64,000 nucleotides of DNA, taken from positions 158,656,349-158,720,348 of the forward strand of contig NC_081413.1 of NCBI RefSeq assembly GCF_030272615.1, in the 5' to 3' direction. Shown here piece by piece: positions 47,391 through 58,890 of this stretch. Source of the stretch: Cryptomeria japonica. Taxonomy: Eukaryota; Streptophyta; Pinopsida; Cupressales; Cupressaceae. The translations under genes were made by a program, and so were the position numbers. Each line of letters starts with the position of its first letter. Within the stretch, counting starts at the first letter, position 1. A model generated the notes under the pieces. The model did not search any database and was not told the DNA's origin. It saw nothing but the letters and a program-made list of their open reading frames with translations.

Positions 47391-48900
47391 AGTTTTGTGC
47401 CTAGAGTGACCATTAGGTGATGCATAACTAAATATGTATCAGGTCAAGGCATATCTGTGTATGAGCATGCAAAAATTATGTATCAGGTCAAGGCATATCT
47501 GTGTATGAGCATGCAAAAATTATCTCTTTATGTGAAGAATTTTATAAACTTTGGTCACTCAATTTCTATCAAGGATTGTGCAAGAAATATGTTATGCGGT
47601 ACCTCTTATGTCCCAATGTTTGTTTTTATGGTTTCTTCGATCAACATAAATGACTTTTCATCATATGATGTCGTGGGGAGAGAGTCAAACCTTCCATCCT
47701 CAAGAACCTCAAAGAGGTTCTAACCATTATATGTGTCCATTATTTTTACTTTTGGGGGGTTGGAAAGTGCCACAATGTGGTTTTCACTAAAATACCCATT
47801 ATTTTATTTTATTTTTTATTTTTTTGTGATTGGAAGGTTTGGCACCCTCTCCAAAGTATGCCAGACTAACCTGCATTATGGTTCCTGAGAGGGATATCAT
47901 CTCTTATATCAAGGTAGTCAATGAAAGCCTCATCATTTTGAAATGTGTCAAGTTGTGGAGGCCCACATTGGTCGTAGACAATGAGTTGTGGGTGGATGAT
48001 AGGAAGGCCATTGATATGTTCAAAGTTGGTAGGTGTAAGGATAAAGACACAAGAATCTTTGGGTATTTTGATTCAGTCATTGAGGTCATCATTGGTACTC
48101 TCCTCATTAATCTTGATCGTGAATGAATCTAAATCAACATCACTAGAAGGACACTCAGCATCAAGAGTTCTCACTTTTTGTGGTTTTCTCCTAGAGCCTC
48201 AAGACATAGAGGGTTCAGGATCCTAAAAAGTATTTATCCATGATTCATCACTATCTTTCTTTTCTTAAGATGCCAAACTAGATGATGTTGCTTGACCACC
48301 TTTAAATAGTGCTCAAAATTTTTCTTCATCAGTGGGTTCACTAGGTTCTCTACAAGTTTCTACAAGATCATAATCACTAGATGATTTGTCAAAACCCCAT
48401 TCCCATTCATTTAAATCTATATAATAGTGTCTCTCTTGTTGTTGGTCATTAGTGGAAGTAGGATGAGTGATTTGTAATGTTGCTTGGGAACCGAGACCAC
48501 GTAATCTTAATTGTGAAAAACCAAGTCCTTTTGTCTATTATTTCTTTGGTACTAATTTAGGTTCCAATGGTTCAACAATACCTTTCTTTTGTAGGCCAAA
48601 AGGACTTCTTCCATCATATCTCATCTTTTGTAGAAACTTGAAGCCTTTTCCATATTTCTCTATTGTTTTGTGATGTGGTCTCAATTAGGCTCTTCTTCTA
48701 GCTCCTTATAAAGCATCTTATAAATATCTTCTTCCATTTCATCCCATTTCTTGATGGTAGTGGGATCCCACTTGATTTAATGATTGCTGATATTTTTCTT
48801 GAAGGATGTGGTCTACCGTAATTCTTAAGAGAGTCCATTAATTGTCTTATATACATGGTTTTACTTAGATTATATTCTCTGATGCCTTTGTCCTTGAATT
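47391..48900 (-). pseudogene. Gypsy-2 pol: protease-RT linker and start of RT
   Basis: On the minus strand the linker reads KDSDESWINTF, an acidic DAECPSSDVDLDSF, VYDQCGPPQLDTFQ and NDEAFIDYLDIRDDIPL, followed by IFACSYTDMP before the TAACT insertion site. This matches the region between protease and RT in Tat-type Ty3 elements. A 44-bp duplication at 47434-47521 repeats part of it out of frame. Numerous stops; no single frame exceeds about 100 codons. Confidence 0.7.
47434..47521 (-). repeat. Perfect 44-bp tandem duplication in Gypsy-2 pol
   Basis: ATGTATCAGGTCAAGG...GCAAAAATT occurs at 47434-47477 and again at 47478-47521 without differences. 44 is not a multiple of 3, so it breaks the reading frame. 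Confidence 0.9.
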
Positions 48901-48979
48901 TTCCTTTAAGATTTTCTTTCGTTGAAGTGGAGGCTTTCAATGATTTTGGATCAATGTATGTCGAAGATGTAGTAGCCTC

Positions 48980-49440
48980 TCAATTGATTGGGACTATTGT
49001 TTTAGGCCTTGGCTGAAGATTGTTGCAATATATGTACAAATTTGGATCACCTTTGACTAGCACTTCAACTCCATTATGTGGAAACTTAATACATTGGTGA
49101 TAAGTTGAAGGCATTGCTCTAATTTCATGTACCCATGGGCATACCAAACGTATATTGTATGTGAATTCAACATCAAGGACTTGGCAAACCACATCCTTCA
49201 TTACTGGCCCAACGCTTAGAGGTAGGGTGATTGTTCCTTTTGAGGAGCATTCTTCATTATCATATGCCTTTATGGCGATCTTGTTTCTAGAATCCACAGT
49301 ATTTTCAAAGCATCCTAATTGTATGATAGTCAGATTCAATGTACAAATATTGAGACCTGCTCCTCCATCTATCAAGACTTGTTTTATGCGATTTTTATGG
49401 AGGAAAGATTCAATGTGAAGTGGTGCATTATGTGGTTGGT
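48980..49440 (-). pseudogene. Gypsy-2 aspartic protease
   Basis: Minus strand: NAPLHIESFLHKNRIKQVLI then DGGAGLNICTLNLTIIQLG, the retropepsin active-site block of plant Ty3 elements (D-G-G-A-x-x-N), followed by KGTITLPLSVGPVMKDVVCQ and a flap-to-core stretch (FNI-like EFTYNIRLVCPWVHEIRAMPSTYHQCIKFPHNGVEVLV). About 150 codons are open from 49400 to 48980. The Gypsy-2 frame upstream of this point is interrupted by the TRIM at 49447-49818 and resumes with NVDQFHTMVGYL at about 49880. Confidence 0.85.
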
Positions 49441-49446
49441 ATGGAG

Positions 49447-49818
49447 TGTTGCAAGGTGTACACCCTTGGTCTCCTTGTGTTGTGTAGCGCAACGCTTAGG
49501 TTTGTGACATGGCTTAACCACCTCCTAAGGATTCTATAAGTCTAGTGGTTGTATCGAGCATTAACAGATTGATCTTTTAGTGCAACGACAACTACACTTG
49601 TAACAAGAGGTATCAGAGCTTGGTCACAGGTTCAAACCCCTCACTTGCACTAGGGGGGTTGTTGCAAGGTGTGTGCCCTTGGTCTTCTCATTTTGTGCAA
49701 CGCAACACTCAGGTTTGTGACATGGCTTAACCACCTCATGCAGATTCTATAAGTCTAGTGGTTGTATCAGGCATGAACAGGGCGATCTTTTTGTGCAACA
49801 ATAACCGCACTTGTAACA
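49447..49818 (+). mobile_element. TRIM: complete 372-bp miniature LTR retrotransposon, TSD TGGAG
   Basis: Two direct repeats of 159 bp each (49447-49605 and 49660-49818) start TGTTGCAAGG and end CTTGTAACA, so the ends are imperfect inverted repeats. Just after the left one is AGGTATCAGAGC, a near match to the initiator-Met PBS, and just before the right one is the polypurine tract TAGGGGGGT. Only 54 bp separate the LTRs. TGGAG flanks the whole (49442-49446 and 49819-49823). All hallmarks of a terminal-repeat retrotransposon in miniature; it has no coding capacity. It sits in the Gypsy-2 protease region. Confidence 0.9.
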
Positions 49819-49823
49819 TGGAG

Positions 49824-50216
49824 ATGTGTCATCTACTTTTGTGAATGTAAGGAAATATTGGGTGGAAAGGTATCCCACCATTGTGTGAAACTGGTCCACA
49901 TTTAGATTGGTAGGAATGGATGTATCTCTCAAGATTTTTTCCAAAATGGCTTTATGTGAGGGGGAAATGCCCAAATGCTCAAGGATGAAGATAAGAGTGG
50001 GTGTCTTCCATTATTGGTCTACAAGGTAACACACATTCTTGATAGATGATGAAGTTGTTTTGGTTGAAACACCTTGTAAAATAACTTTACCCATTTGAGT
50101 AGTGACATTGCATTCGGGGGTTTTTTCATTAAATGATGAAGATGAAGTTGCTTTAGGTTCAACGCCTCACAAAATAACCTTACCCCTTCAAGTAGGGCAT
50201 TCAGTGGTTTTTTCAT
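49824..50216 (-). pseudogene. Gypsy-2 pre-protease region with ~95-bp tandem repeat
   Basis: Minus strand HLGISPSHKAILEKIL and TSIPTNLNVDQFHTMVGYLS link gag and protease. At 50046-50215 a unit of about 95 bp is present twice (GATGAAGTTG...TTTTTTCAT), encoding two similar MKKPxNA...VxLF segments. No zinc knuckle seen. Confidence 0.5.
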
Positions 50217-50920
50217 GTGCTACATAACATGCCCCAACTTTTCACTTCTCGAGCTAGGAGCCCCCCTTTGCTTCACTTTGTTTTTTTCATGTTTTCCTTT
50301 TGTTCACACTTCGAAGCCCCGGGTTCCCAAGATCTTGAAGTGCATTTTGTTCCTTTTTTTCCTTTTCTCTGTTTGACTTTGGAGTTTCAGGATTTCAAAA
50401 CTTCGAATTCTTCATTGTTTTTTGCTTTGGAACTTTGGAACTCTAGAATCCCAAAGTGTCCCTTTGTTGGTTTCTCTTTAATTTTAGAACTCTGGACCTT
50501 GGAGTCTCAAAGTCCTGTGTTTGCTTCTTGGAGGCCCGGGATCCCAAAATTCTGGAAGCCTAGGTTCTCTCTTCATTTTGTTTGTTCCTTCTTTGAAGTT
50601 CAGGAACTCCAAAGTTCCAAGGTCGTTCTCCTTTTGACCTTTGGAACCTCAAGATCCTGGAACCCTGAAGTCATTTGCATGCCTCAGAGTCCTACATTAT
50701 GGTTTGTTTGTTTCTCATCTATGATTGTCGCGTGTGTGTTTTGGTTTTCATTTCGTTGTGTGTTGTTGCTTGTGTGTCTTCGTTTTCATGTGTGTGTCCT
50801 CTTGTTGGTTGGTGTTTCATCTTTCTCATGTGTTCATCCTCTTGTTCGTCGTCATTGTCATTGTAATTGCCATGGTCCGGTTGTCTCTGTCTTCTATAGG
50901 TTTAGGTTAGCATAAGCACA
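50217..50920. repeat. Degenerate ~40-bp repeat-like DNA (TTTGGAACTC...CCCAAAGT words)
   Basis: Seven or more phrases such as TTGGAACTTTGGAACTC, CTTGGAGTCTCAAAGTC and TTTGGAACCTCAAGATCC recur at 35-60-bp intervals between 50300 and 50670, followed by GTGTGTGTTTTGG-like DNA. A plus-strand open frame of 232 codons across it is Phe/Cys/Ser-rich and appears to be a product of the repeat composition, so I do not call a gene. Confidence 0.5.
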
Positions 50921-51198
50921 AAAGATCTACAGAATCCAAAAAAAATTGAAAAAATGCAAAAACCCTAAAAATCATAAAATCCAAAAAATTGTAAAATTTG
51001 AAAAAACAAATAAAAATTGAAAAACGTGTGGAAATACAAAAAAATGAATCTTAAAATTTATTTCAATTAAAATTAAGTATTAAAATTAATAAAAGTTTAC
51101 TTTGATATTTTAATTACTTTAAAAGTGAAAATTGCTTTAAAACTTTTAACTATGTTAAAGTTTCAATCAATTTAAATTTTTTTTTTTTTTAAAAGTAA
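50921..51198. other. A/T-rich DNA before LINE-3
   Basis: Runs of AAAAATTGAAAAA-type words and T-rich DNA; no gene. Confidence 0.5.
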
Positions 51199-51461
51199 TT
51201 TTTTTTTTATCGATAAAAGGTCGAAGCCAGATAATTTTATTAATTGAAAAATAGTTACAATTACACCTCCATTCAGTGTGGGCACCGGTAGGAAAGAAAA
51301 CCTCCGGTCTAGCCCAGATCATGTAAGGATCAGAAGAAAAAATGAAATTTAAGTTACAATAATGGGGATGATAATGGTTCCCTATCCATGGTAGTCTAAG
51401 TTACAATAATGATAATGGTTCTTTGTCAGGATAGAATTGAAGAGGCTTGAGAAAATCCCTT

Positions 51462-51500
51462 CTGTGTGTGTGTGTCTCTGTGTGTGTGTGTGTGTGTGTG
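51462..51500. repeat. (TG)n microsatellite
   Basis: TG run with one TCTC interruption in the LINE-3 tail. Confidence 0.95.
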
Positions 51501-51501
51501 T

Positions 51502-51707
51502 AGATTAAGCATTCATAAGTCTTTTATAATATAAGTCTAAGACATATGCCAAGAGTTTTTATCGCATCTAGCCAAGAGCTAAAAGAGATTCATGATGAAA
51601 GCTCTTTCCTTGGAATGCTTAAGGAATTTTGAAAATCTTCCCTTTAGATGAAAGGCCATTTATGCTAAAGGGTAGTATCCTGCAAATAGAAGTACAATTA
51701 CAAGAAG

Positions 51708-51759
<52 letters not shown>

Positions 51760-51943
51760 CTTGCTGGAGCCGATTTGACCATAAATTTAGAAAGTGGAAT
51801 AGAGGCTCACATGACTAATAAAAATAGCTAAACCCATAAGCAGAAATTAGTGAACTAAATAGAGCAAAACAAAACTAAGGCTAGATAGTATATAGATTAA
51901 GCATCCATAAGTCTTTTATAATATGTCTAAGACATAGGCAAGC
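51502..51943. repeat. Split direct repeat (~48 bp, two copies) around a TG microsatellite
   Basis: AGATTAAGCATYCATAAGTC plus about 28 further bases is found near 51502-51550 and 51894-51943, with few differences. A TG run of 45 bp lies between (51713-51757) and another precedes the first copy, so a local duplication is likely. Confidence 0.75.
51713..51757. repeat. (TG)n microsatellite
   Basis: Uninterrupted TG run of about 22 repeats. Confidence 0.95.
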
Positions 51944-52039
51944 AGAAAACTATTGAGAGTTTAAAGGTGACAAAAGGAGAAACCCAAGATAGAACCCCCC
52001 ATAAATGGTCCAATAATTTCATGCTCGGAGCTCTAATAG

Positions 52040-55000
52040 TGTAATGCCCTGCCAGGAACCCTAAAGGAAAAACATCACAATCTATGCAACTAAGGGTGAA
52101 GTAATTTTTTTTTTTTTCTTAAAGGAATAAGTGCTTGTATTAAACCATTGCACATCTAATAACACAGCGGAAGTCTAACTCCTGAATTTCCTAAGGGTCA
52201 CCAACAAAGATTATTTCATAATTATATTAACACCGCAGAAAAACCTAATGTTTAGCTTTATAGGAAAATTAAATGTTTAAGATAAAATTTCCACAATGAA
52301 AGAATTCAAAGTACTCCAAAGCAATCATTTAATATATACAAAAGAATTAAGTAACTGAAATAGCATGCCTTCCAATGTTTCTCTCTTTTACAATATTCGA
52401 AAATACATATTTTCAAAAATTACATCATTAATTAAAATGTTACAAAACGAAGGTTACATAAAGTTTTGATTCAAGATCTCAAGTTTTCAACTGAACAATG
52501 GTCACGAACAAGAGTTGGTACATGAACCACGAACCAAGAACATTAGCGAAGCCCTTCCTCGCCTGAAGATACATTCTAGTACATTCGATGGTAAGTGACA
52601 CTACCACCTAACCATGTGATTCCAAAAAGGAACCACCCCACCATGCTGGAGATAGTAGATAACCCTCAAGCAAGCAAAATAAGACAAGCACGAAAGGACT
52701 ACAAGACTCCACACACATACATGTGACTCAACTCACAAAACACTAGTGACTCTAAGGAGAAAGTGTCACCGCATGTCTTACGGTGGATACCATGGTACAA
52801 CCTCCATAGGTCTCGGCCCCCATCCTGGGTTATCCTGGTAACCTCTCCCGAACCTCTAGTTCCAACTAAGTCTCATGTGGACCCTACCAATCCTTTCATG
52901 AAGACAAGGTGGTAAGTTTTCCATTCCAGGCCTTCTCACTACATTATGAGCCCTGTACTAGCACTCACCTATGTACGAGGCACATTATTTTATTTAACAT
53001 TTATTCTACCCTCCCCTAATCATTTATTAGGTTATCACTTTCTTAACCAACTTCCGATGGGTTATCCTGTCATCCACTTCAGGCATGACCCCTGCTCGAA
53101 AGCCACTCTCTCTCATAGGAAACTATAGGATATTTCTCTCTACGGAACTCTATGGTGACGCAAATAGCCATACCTAATCCTTACATACCACAGGTGAAAG
53201 ATACATAATTACTAACCTACGGTTGACCATTTGCACCAAACTCACAATGGCTCACTTCCTTAAGGTTATACATCTATACCTGACCAAGAACACAGTAACA
53301 CAAGACATAATGACCACATAACGCAATGTATGATAAAATTTAGACTTCACTGCAACCACCATTTAAAAAAGGCAATCTTACGTAATAACATCCAAACACA
53401 TAAATAACTTGCAATAAGAACAAATGTTGTTATTTGGTAGAGAAAAGAGATAATTTAACCTAAGACTCTTTAGGATAGTCTAGACAGCATAAACTCAGAA
53501 TTTAATACCTTACAACATGATTAAGAGATCAATTACTCTTGTTAACTATTATAGGAAAGCAACATTATATTATGGCAACCTCGATAATTTCCAAATTCCA
53601 CTTATACCATAATTAAGGATCAAAATAGATATATTTATTTCTTCATAGAAGTTTTACAAGAAGACATAGTACATTTCTCAACTTATAATAGATAGAATGA
53701 TGTCTTTATTTCTTGACACTAGAAGGGATACAACACATTACATCACTCTTCCGGAGAAGATGGAGAAGTGCACTTGTCAGACTCTATAGGATCTAAAGGA
53801 GTATAACCTTCAGATTCACTTTTACTCAGGGGAAAATACCCCATGGACTCATTATCGCTTAAGGGGTATACCCCTCCAACAAGTCAGAACTTATAACTAT
53901 CAGCCTTACTGCTGAGCACTCTAGCTCAAGCTCTTTTCCTTTTTCAATAGTAATTTCTTTTGTTGGACACTAAATAGGATCTTTTCCTATCTCTTTGCTC
54001 TCTTCAGTAGTTGGGTTCACTTCAGTAGGGATGTCATCCAAGACAGGCTTGACAGGTGTCAGAGAATCTTTCTTGACTTTCAGACAACTGGCATATCCAG
54101 CTATGGATTTTTGAGCTATCTATTTGACACACACCATCTCCATAATGTTTCAACAATAAGCCATTACTTCCCAGACTCTCCTAGAGCAACATCTAATAAA
54201 CCTTAATAACTAGGTTTTGAACGCAAGCATAAAATTTCTTTTATATAATAACAAGTGTGCAATATGTTCTTAAACAAAATTCCACTACTATAGCTATAAT
54301 GTAATTACACTTAATATTCTATGATTTTTCATTAACTAATCCAAACAATAAATGATGCTTCACCAAAACTATAACATAAGTAAGATCATAATCATTACTT
54401 ATAACTAAGACTTTGTAAATAATAATGATCCAAAACCTAAAGACATTCCTGACCTTTTGAAAAGTTAACCAAGATGCAAGACCTCAACGCCCTTCTGCCG
54501 AATGATAGCATGCCTTGCTTACGAACCTTATCTTCAATATACTCTAAAACTCTATCACAAAAACCAACTCTCTTTGATACTTCCTAAGTATTCTCTCTAT
54601 CTCTCTATTCTACTCTATTTTTCTCCTCTATTCTAATTCTTTCCTCTTGAGTCCACCATCCTTCCTTCAATGCAAAATGAATTCTCCTCTTCCTCCTTAC
54701 TCCCACCTCTATTTATACTAAAATTACCCATGACTTCTCCTAAGTCTGAGGCTCCGTTATGGTGTTTGATGAGGAGTCTTTAATGGATTACTTTGAGTTT
54801 CATCTTCACTTAAACTCAACTCTTTGATTATTCTAGCCGTTTATCGATCCTTATCCTTACATGTCTACATGTCACTACAGTTCGTAAAGCATGGATCGAC
54901 TATGCAACTCTCCCTATCGATGATTTTCCTATTACCATGGCAAACTACTCTATTATCTGATCCATAACAGGTAGTGCAAGTATCGATCACGTGGGTTATG

Positions 55001-56605
55001 TTTTGGAAGGAGTAGTTGCTGTCAGTTTAATCCTTGCGAAGATTTCAGTCTGCCTCCATGATTAATGGAGAAATTTGCAACTTCCCTTTAGACATGGCAC
55101 CATGTGCCAATCTACTCCTCTCAACTATGGTCTCCCACAAGTTTTTTATCATAATCATATCCTTAACAATGAGTTTCTACTTCCTAGTGGCAGCATGTTG
55201 CAGTCGACGTCTGGTTTGACAGCGAGCGAGAGGGGGGTGTCGGTGTTTGTTGCGATGTGGAGTAGTTTTATTAATATGAAAGGAGGCGTGAATAATGGAA
55301 GGGAGGAGGTGTGTGAAATATGAGGGAGGAGGGTGGTCGGTGGTAATACTAACCCCTCCCTTTATTAATGGGGGTGGTCGATATTACTATCAACCACCCT
55401 ATCCATTAGTTAAATTTAATTAACTTTATTAAACCCGCCACCTTCCATTATTTAGTTTTTAATTTATTTTAATTTTATTATTATATGTTTAATATTTAAT
55501 TAATGGCTTTCATTAAAATATTCATACATTAATCCCTCCTTAGCAAATTATAAATATATATTTTGGTTTTCCCCATATTTATAATTAACGACTTTTCATA
55601 TATATATTCAAACAATTGAATTATATATATATTACACATTCGAGAAGTATATTAAATATGATATATATATAATTCTAATTTATATTCATGCATATTCAAA
55701 AAAACATAATAGTTTAAATCGACGATATTATCCAATGATAATTCAATCACTTAAACATTATTTCAAATAACTACATATAAACGGCAGTCGCCCCCCCACG
55801 TATATAATATATATACATATATTCAAACGATCAAGTCGCAATTATCAAACTGACATGCGTAAGAAACTCATATATTTGTAAACAACATTAAGACACTAGA
55901 TCACTTAACCCTTTTGTTTTCTTCCAAATATAAAACTACTTTTTACTCTTATAGACGAAATAAAAGTAACAATTACCAATAACATGCAATAATTAAAAAC
56001 ACAAAACACACAAACTGAGCAAGCATCAAGAGACTTCTCATAAAGGTCAAACAACAAAATATGAAAACTGAACAAGTTGACAGAATGACTAATTGACGAC
56101 ACTCACCCGAGTGTAACTGACTAAAAATGGGGTCAACTACTATCTCCTCCACTTCCATTGGAAAATATAAGGCATGCTCAGACCCGTGTAGCCAGGTGGA
56201 GATGTTACCTCGTACCTACCCGGTACTTGTACCTGCAATATATTGCATCACCGAACCACACATGCATATATACCATATATAAAACACGACATACACATCG
56301 ATGAAGGAGAATCACGACGTTCCCTATCTCACCAAAATGAGTGAAGGAAAATCATCCCCTTGCATCCAATACACTCACAGATACACAACATACATTGCAT
56401 AAATAAAGTAAAGTGTTAGTACATTGCAATAAACCATACTATGCCATAAATCACAAGTATAGAAATAGTGTAAATAAATCATGCATCTCATAGTCAAATT
56501 AAGCATGGAATAATGTCATATAAATCTGAATAACAATTCATGGTAATGTATCCACTGAGAAAGACGAATAGTAAAATATGAGTTCAAACGAGTAGGGGTA
56601 CTACA
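52040..56605 (-). repeat. 3' LTR of Gypsy-3 (4,566 bp)
   Basis: Plus-strand ends TGTAATGCCCTG and GGGGTACTACA. It matches 58891-63446 throughout. At 53850-54137 it has the counterpart of the LTR ORF called at 60697-60975, but broken by TAG at the fifth sense codon and another stop later. Confidence 0.95.
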
Positions 56606-57055
56606 TTCTCCCCCCCAAGACTAGGCTTACTCCTGGAAGCCTGAAACAAATAAGAATACAACTCTCTCATCTTCATTGCATCCTCCCAAGTCACCGAGGT
56701 CTCATCATTTGGGTCCCATAGGACCCTTACCTGGTCGATGGTGTGACCCCTGAGGATCAAATCCCGATGCTGAAGAATGTGCATGGGCTCCATGGAAAGC
56801 TGCCCATCCTTGACCTGCAAAGAGTTCCAATCAAGAACATGTGTCACATCGGGGTGATATGGTTGAAGAATTGAAACATGAAGACATCGTGGATGCGGAA
56901 TAGACTCGGTGGCAAGGCAAGACAGTAGGCAACATGACCTATCCTCTCAAGAATCTCAAAAGGGCCAATAAACCAAGGCACCAGCTTAGAACAACCCTTT
57001 CCATAATAGATCGGACTCTTCTGTGGACGTACTCTTAGAAACACATGATCGCCAA
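56584..57055 (-). pseudogene. Gypsy-3 integrase C-terminus and chromodomain-like segment
   Basis: FLRVRPQKSPIYYGKGCSKL, then FIGPFEILERIGHVAYCLAL (GPY/F module, about 56890-56970) and IHDVFMFQFFNH. After a frame change comes the tail: MEPMHILQHRDLILRGHTID, QVRVLWDPNDETSVTWEDAM, REL-x-x-YLF, with the spacing of the shortened chromodomain of plant chromoviruses (V-x-V-x-W...-A-T-WE-x). That domain directs chromovirus integration to marked chromatin in known cases. It ends at 56584, inside the LTR. Confidence 0.75.
56606..56622 (-). other. Polypurine tract of Gypsy-3
   Basis: Minus strand AGTCTTGGGGGGGAGAA directly precedes the 3' LTR start TGTAGTACC. Confidence 0.85.
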
Positions 57056-58573
57056 CCGAAAACTAACGATCTACCCTATGAGCATCTATATACTTCTTCT
57101 ACCTATCCTGTGTAGCTACCAAATGCTCACAAATCTGCCCAACCTGTTGCTCCATCTCCTGAAGAATATCCGGGCCTATAAGCACCCTATCCTCTAACCG
57201 ATCCCAACTCAAAGGAGTGCGGCAAGGACGACCATATAATGCTTGAAAGGGGGACATACCTATGGAGCTATGATATCCATTGTTATAAGAAAACTCTACT
57301 AGATAGATATAATCCTCCCAATGTGACTGCTAGTCCATAACATACATGTGAAGCATGTCCTCCAAAACCTGATTCACTCTCTCTATCTACCCATCTTTCT
57401 CTGGGTGATAAGCTGAACAAAAGTTTAACTGAGTCCCCAAAGCATGTTGAAGTGAGGTCCGTAATCCTGAGTTAAAGACAGGATCTCTATTAGTGCCTTG
57501 GAACCCCATACAATCTCACTACTTCTTCCAAGAAAACTCATGCCACCACTGCTGCTATATAGGAAGCTCTAATAGGAACAAAATGAGCAACCTTAGTCAA
57601 TCTGTCAACTATGACCATGATGGCACCATGACGATGCGAAGAGATAGGCAACCCAACAGTGAAATCCATGGAAATGATATCCCATTTCCAATCCGGTATC
57701 AAATTAGGCTGAAGAAGCCCTGCCGGGTGCTGATGCTCTGCCTTCACCTGCTAGCACTCTAAGCACTTCGACACAAAATCTACAATGTCACGTTTCATGC
57801 CTTCCCAATGATAAATTTTTCTAAGATCTGCGTACATCTTCTTCACACTTGGATGTGCCGAATAAGGTGCACAATGGGCCTCAGTCATGATCAAGACGCG
57901 AAGACCCTCCAAAGAAGGTACATAGATCTGCCCATGGTGACGAAGAAGTCCATCTGCCTCAAGATTATATCCAAAATATCTTCCCTCTAAAGGTCTTCCG
58001 GACTCTATCATGGTTCTAACATCCTGATACCAAGTATCCTAAGGAAGAACTCTGAGAATCCTCTCTCTCAAGTCAACTCCAAGGGACAATGCCGAAACTT
58101 CATGCCACCTACGACTCAAAGCATCTGCCACTACGTTCTCTTTTCCCTGAATATAACAAACCTCAAAATCATACTCGTAGAGGAATTCCATCCATCTCCA
58201 CTGTCGAGCATTCAAGTTTGGCTGTGTGAAAATATACTAGAGACTATGGTGATCACTATGTAGTTTGAACCAATGCCCTAACAGAAAATGTCGCCATCTA
58301 ACCAAAGCATGAACTACAACTGCCAACTCTAAATCATGAACTGCATAGTTCAACTTGTGGTTCTTAAGTTTGCAAGACTCATAAGCAACCACTCGTCCAT
58401 CTTGCATAAGCACTACACCTATACCTTCCAAAGAGGCATCTGTGCATACTATAAAATCTCTAGATGGATCAGGAATTGCCAAAATCGGAGCACTAACAAG
58501 GAGTTCCTTCAAGGTACGAAAAGCTGACTCACATTGTTCTAACCAAACAAACTTCTTCCCTTTCAGGAACCTA
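57056..58573 (-). pseudogene. Gypsy-3 RNase H and integrase
   Basis: Right to left: KGKKFVWLEQCESAFRTLKE (end of RT/connection), then RNase H FIVCTDASLEGIGVVLMQDG, LNYAVHDLELAVVVHAL and HSDHHSL, with the three acidic positions visible. [10 protein letters not shown] leads to the integrase: zinc-binding HCAPYSAHPSVKKMY...CLEC (57770-57860), [20 protein letters not shown] with the first Asp, NRDPVFNSGLRTSLQ with the second, and IERVNQVLEDMLHMYV with Glu. Several stops and a frame change near 57500. Upstream RT is absent because of the internal deletion ending near 58573. Confidence 0.85.
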
Positions 58574-58738
58574 TTCTTCTGCATGAGGTAAGTCTTGATG
58601 AATAGACTGTTTTGGCTCAGCACTAACATGAGTAGGTGGTGGTGAAGGACTATGATGATCATAACCACGGCCCCATCCTCCACCTCTGCCTCTATTGTGA
58701 CCACCCATACAGCCACCTCCCCTAGCTCTCCTAGCCAT
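58571..58738 (-). pseudogene. Gypsy-3 gag stub (55 codons)
   Basis: ATG at 58738-58736 is 132 bp after the PBS region and opens MARRARGGGCMGGHNRGRGG, an Arg/Gly-rich start, followed by a His/Pro/Ser stretch, closed by TAG at 58571-58573. Immediately downstream the sequence is RNase H, so about 3 kb of gag, protease and RT have been deleted between them. Confidence 0.6.
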
Positions 58739-58870
58739 GACCGAGTACTACAAAAGAGAAAAAGATTCAGATTTATGACAAGGATAAACAAGGAAAACAC
58801 AAATGTTAAGACATAAATAAAAGGTCAAGCTGAATAGGCACACTACAAACCTAGAGTACCCAGTGTTGAA

Positions 58871-58888
58871 ACTTGGGCTTTGATACCA
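58871..58888 (-). other. Primer binding site of Gypsy-3
   Basis: Minus strand TGGTATCAAAGCCCAAGT, two bases inside the 5' LTR; close to the initiator-Met PBS TGGTATCAGAGC. Confidence 0.85.
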
Positions 58889-58890
58889 AA

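Larger units (their letters stand above)
34458..51198 (-). mobile_element. Gypsy-2: Tat-like Ty3 element inserted in LINE-2, heavily nested
   Basis: A minus-strand element with 3' LTR at 34458-35245 and polypurine tract at 35246-35259. Going right: an antisense plant-mobile-domain fragment, integrase (36985-38160), second RNase H (38440-38790), RNase H and RT (39776-41011), RT start and linker (47391-48900) and protease (48980-49440). A second RNase H between RNase H and integrase, and an extra antisense ORF before the 3' LTR, are hallmarks of the Tat lineage. It is interrupted by a DNA element, a solo LTR and a TRIM. The 5' LTR is not seen; LINE-3 starts at 51199, so the rest may lie beyond it. 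Confidence 0.85.
51199..52039 (-). mobile_element. LINE-3, 3' tail (left part, cut by Gypsy-3)
   Basis: The reverse complement of 51211-51460 closely matches the last 270 bp of LINE-1 (27538-27804), including the AATAAAATTATCTGGCTTC end, with an A tail at 51199-51208. The rest of LINE-3 lies right of Gypsy-3 (63452-64000); AATAG at 52035-52039 and 63447-63451 is the Gypsy-3 target duplication. Within this tail are two TG microsatellites and a split direct repeat. Confidence 0.8.

Noticed and set aside
49606-49640. tRNA-like box B (GGTTCAAACCC) suggesting a SINE
   Set aside because: No box A at the right distance, and the surrounding 159-bp direct repeats, PBS, PPT and TGGAG duplication make it the interior of a TRIM.
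50217-50915. 232-codon plus-strand open frame, Phe/Cys/Ser-rich
   Set aside because: It lies over degenerate ~40-bp repeats; composition follows the repeat and no domain pattern is visible.
55034-56158. Open frames conserved in both Gypsy-3 LTRs (for example 55905-56102 and 62746-62943)
   Set aside because: Conservation is explained by the LTR duplication itself; composition is low-complexity and no motif is seen.
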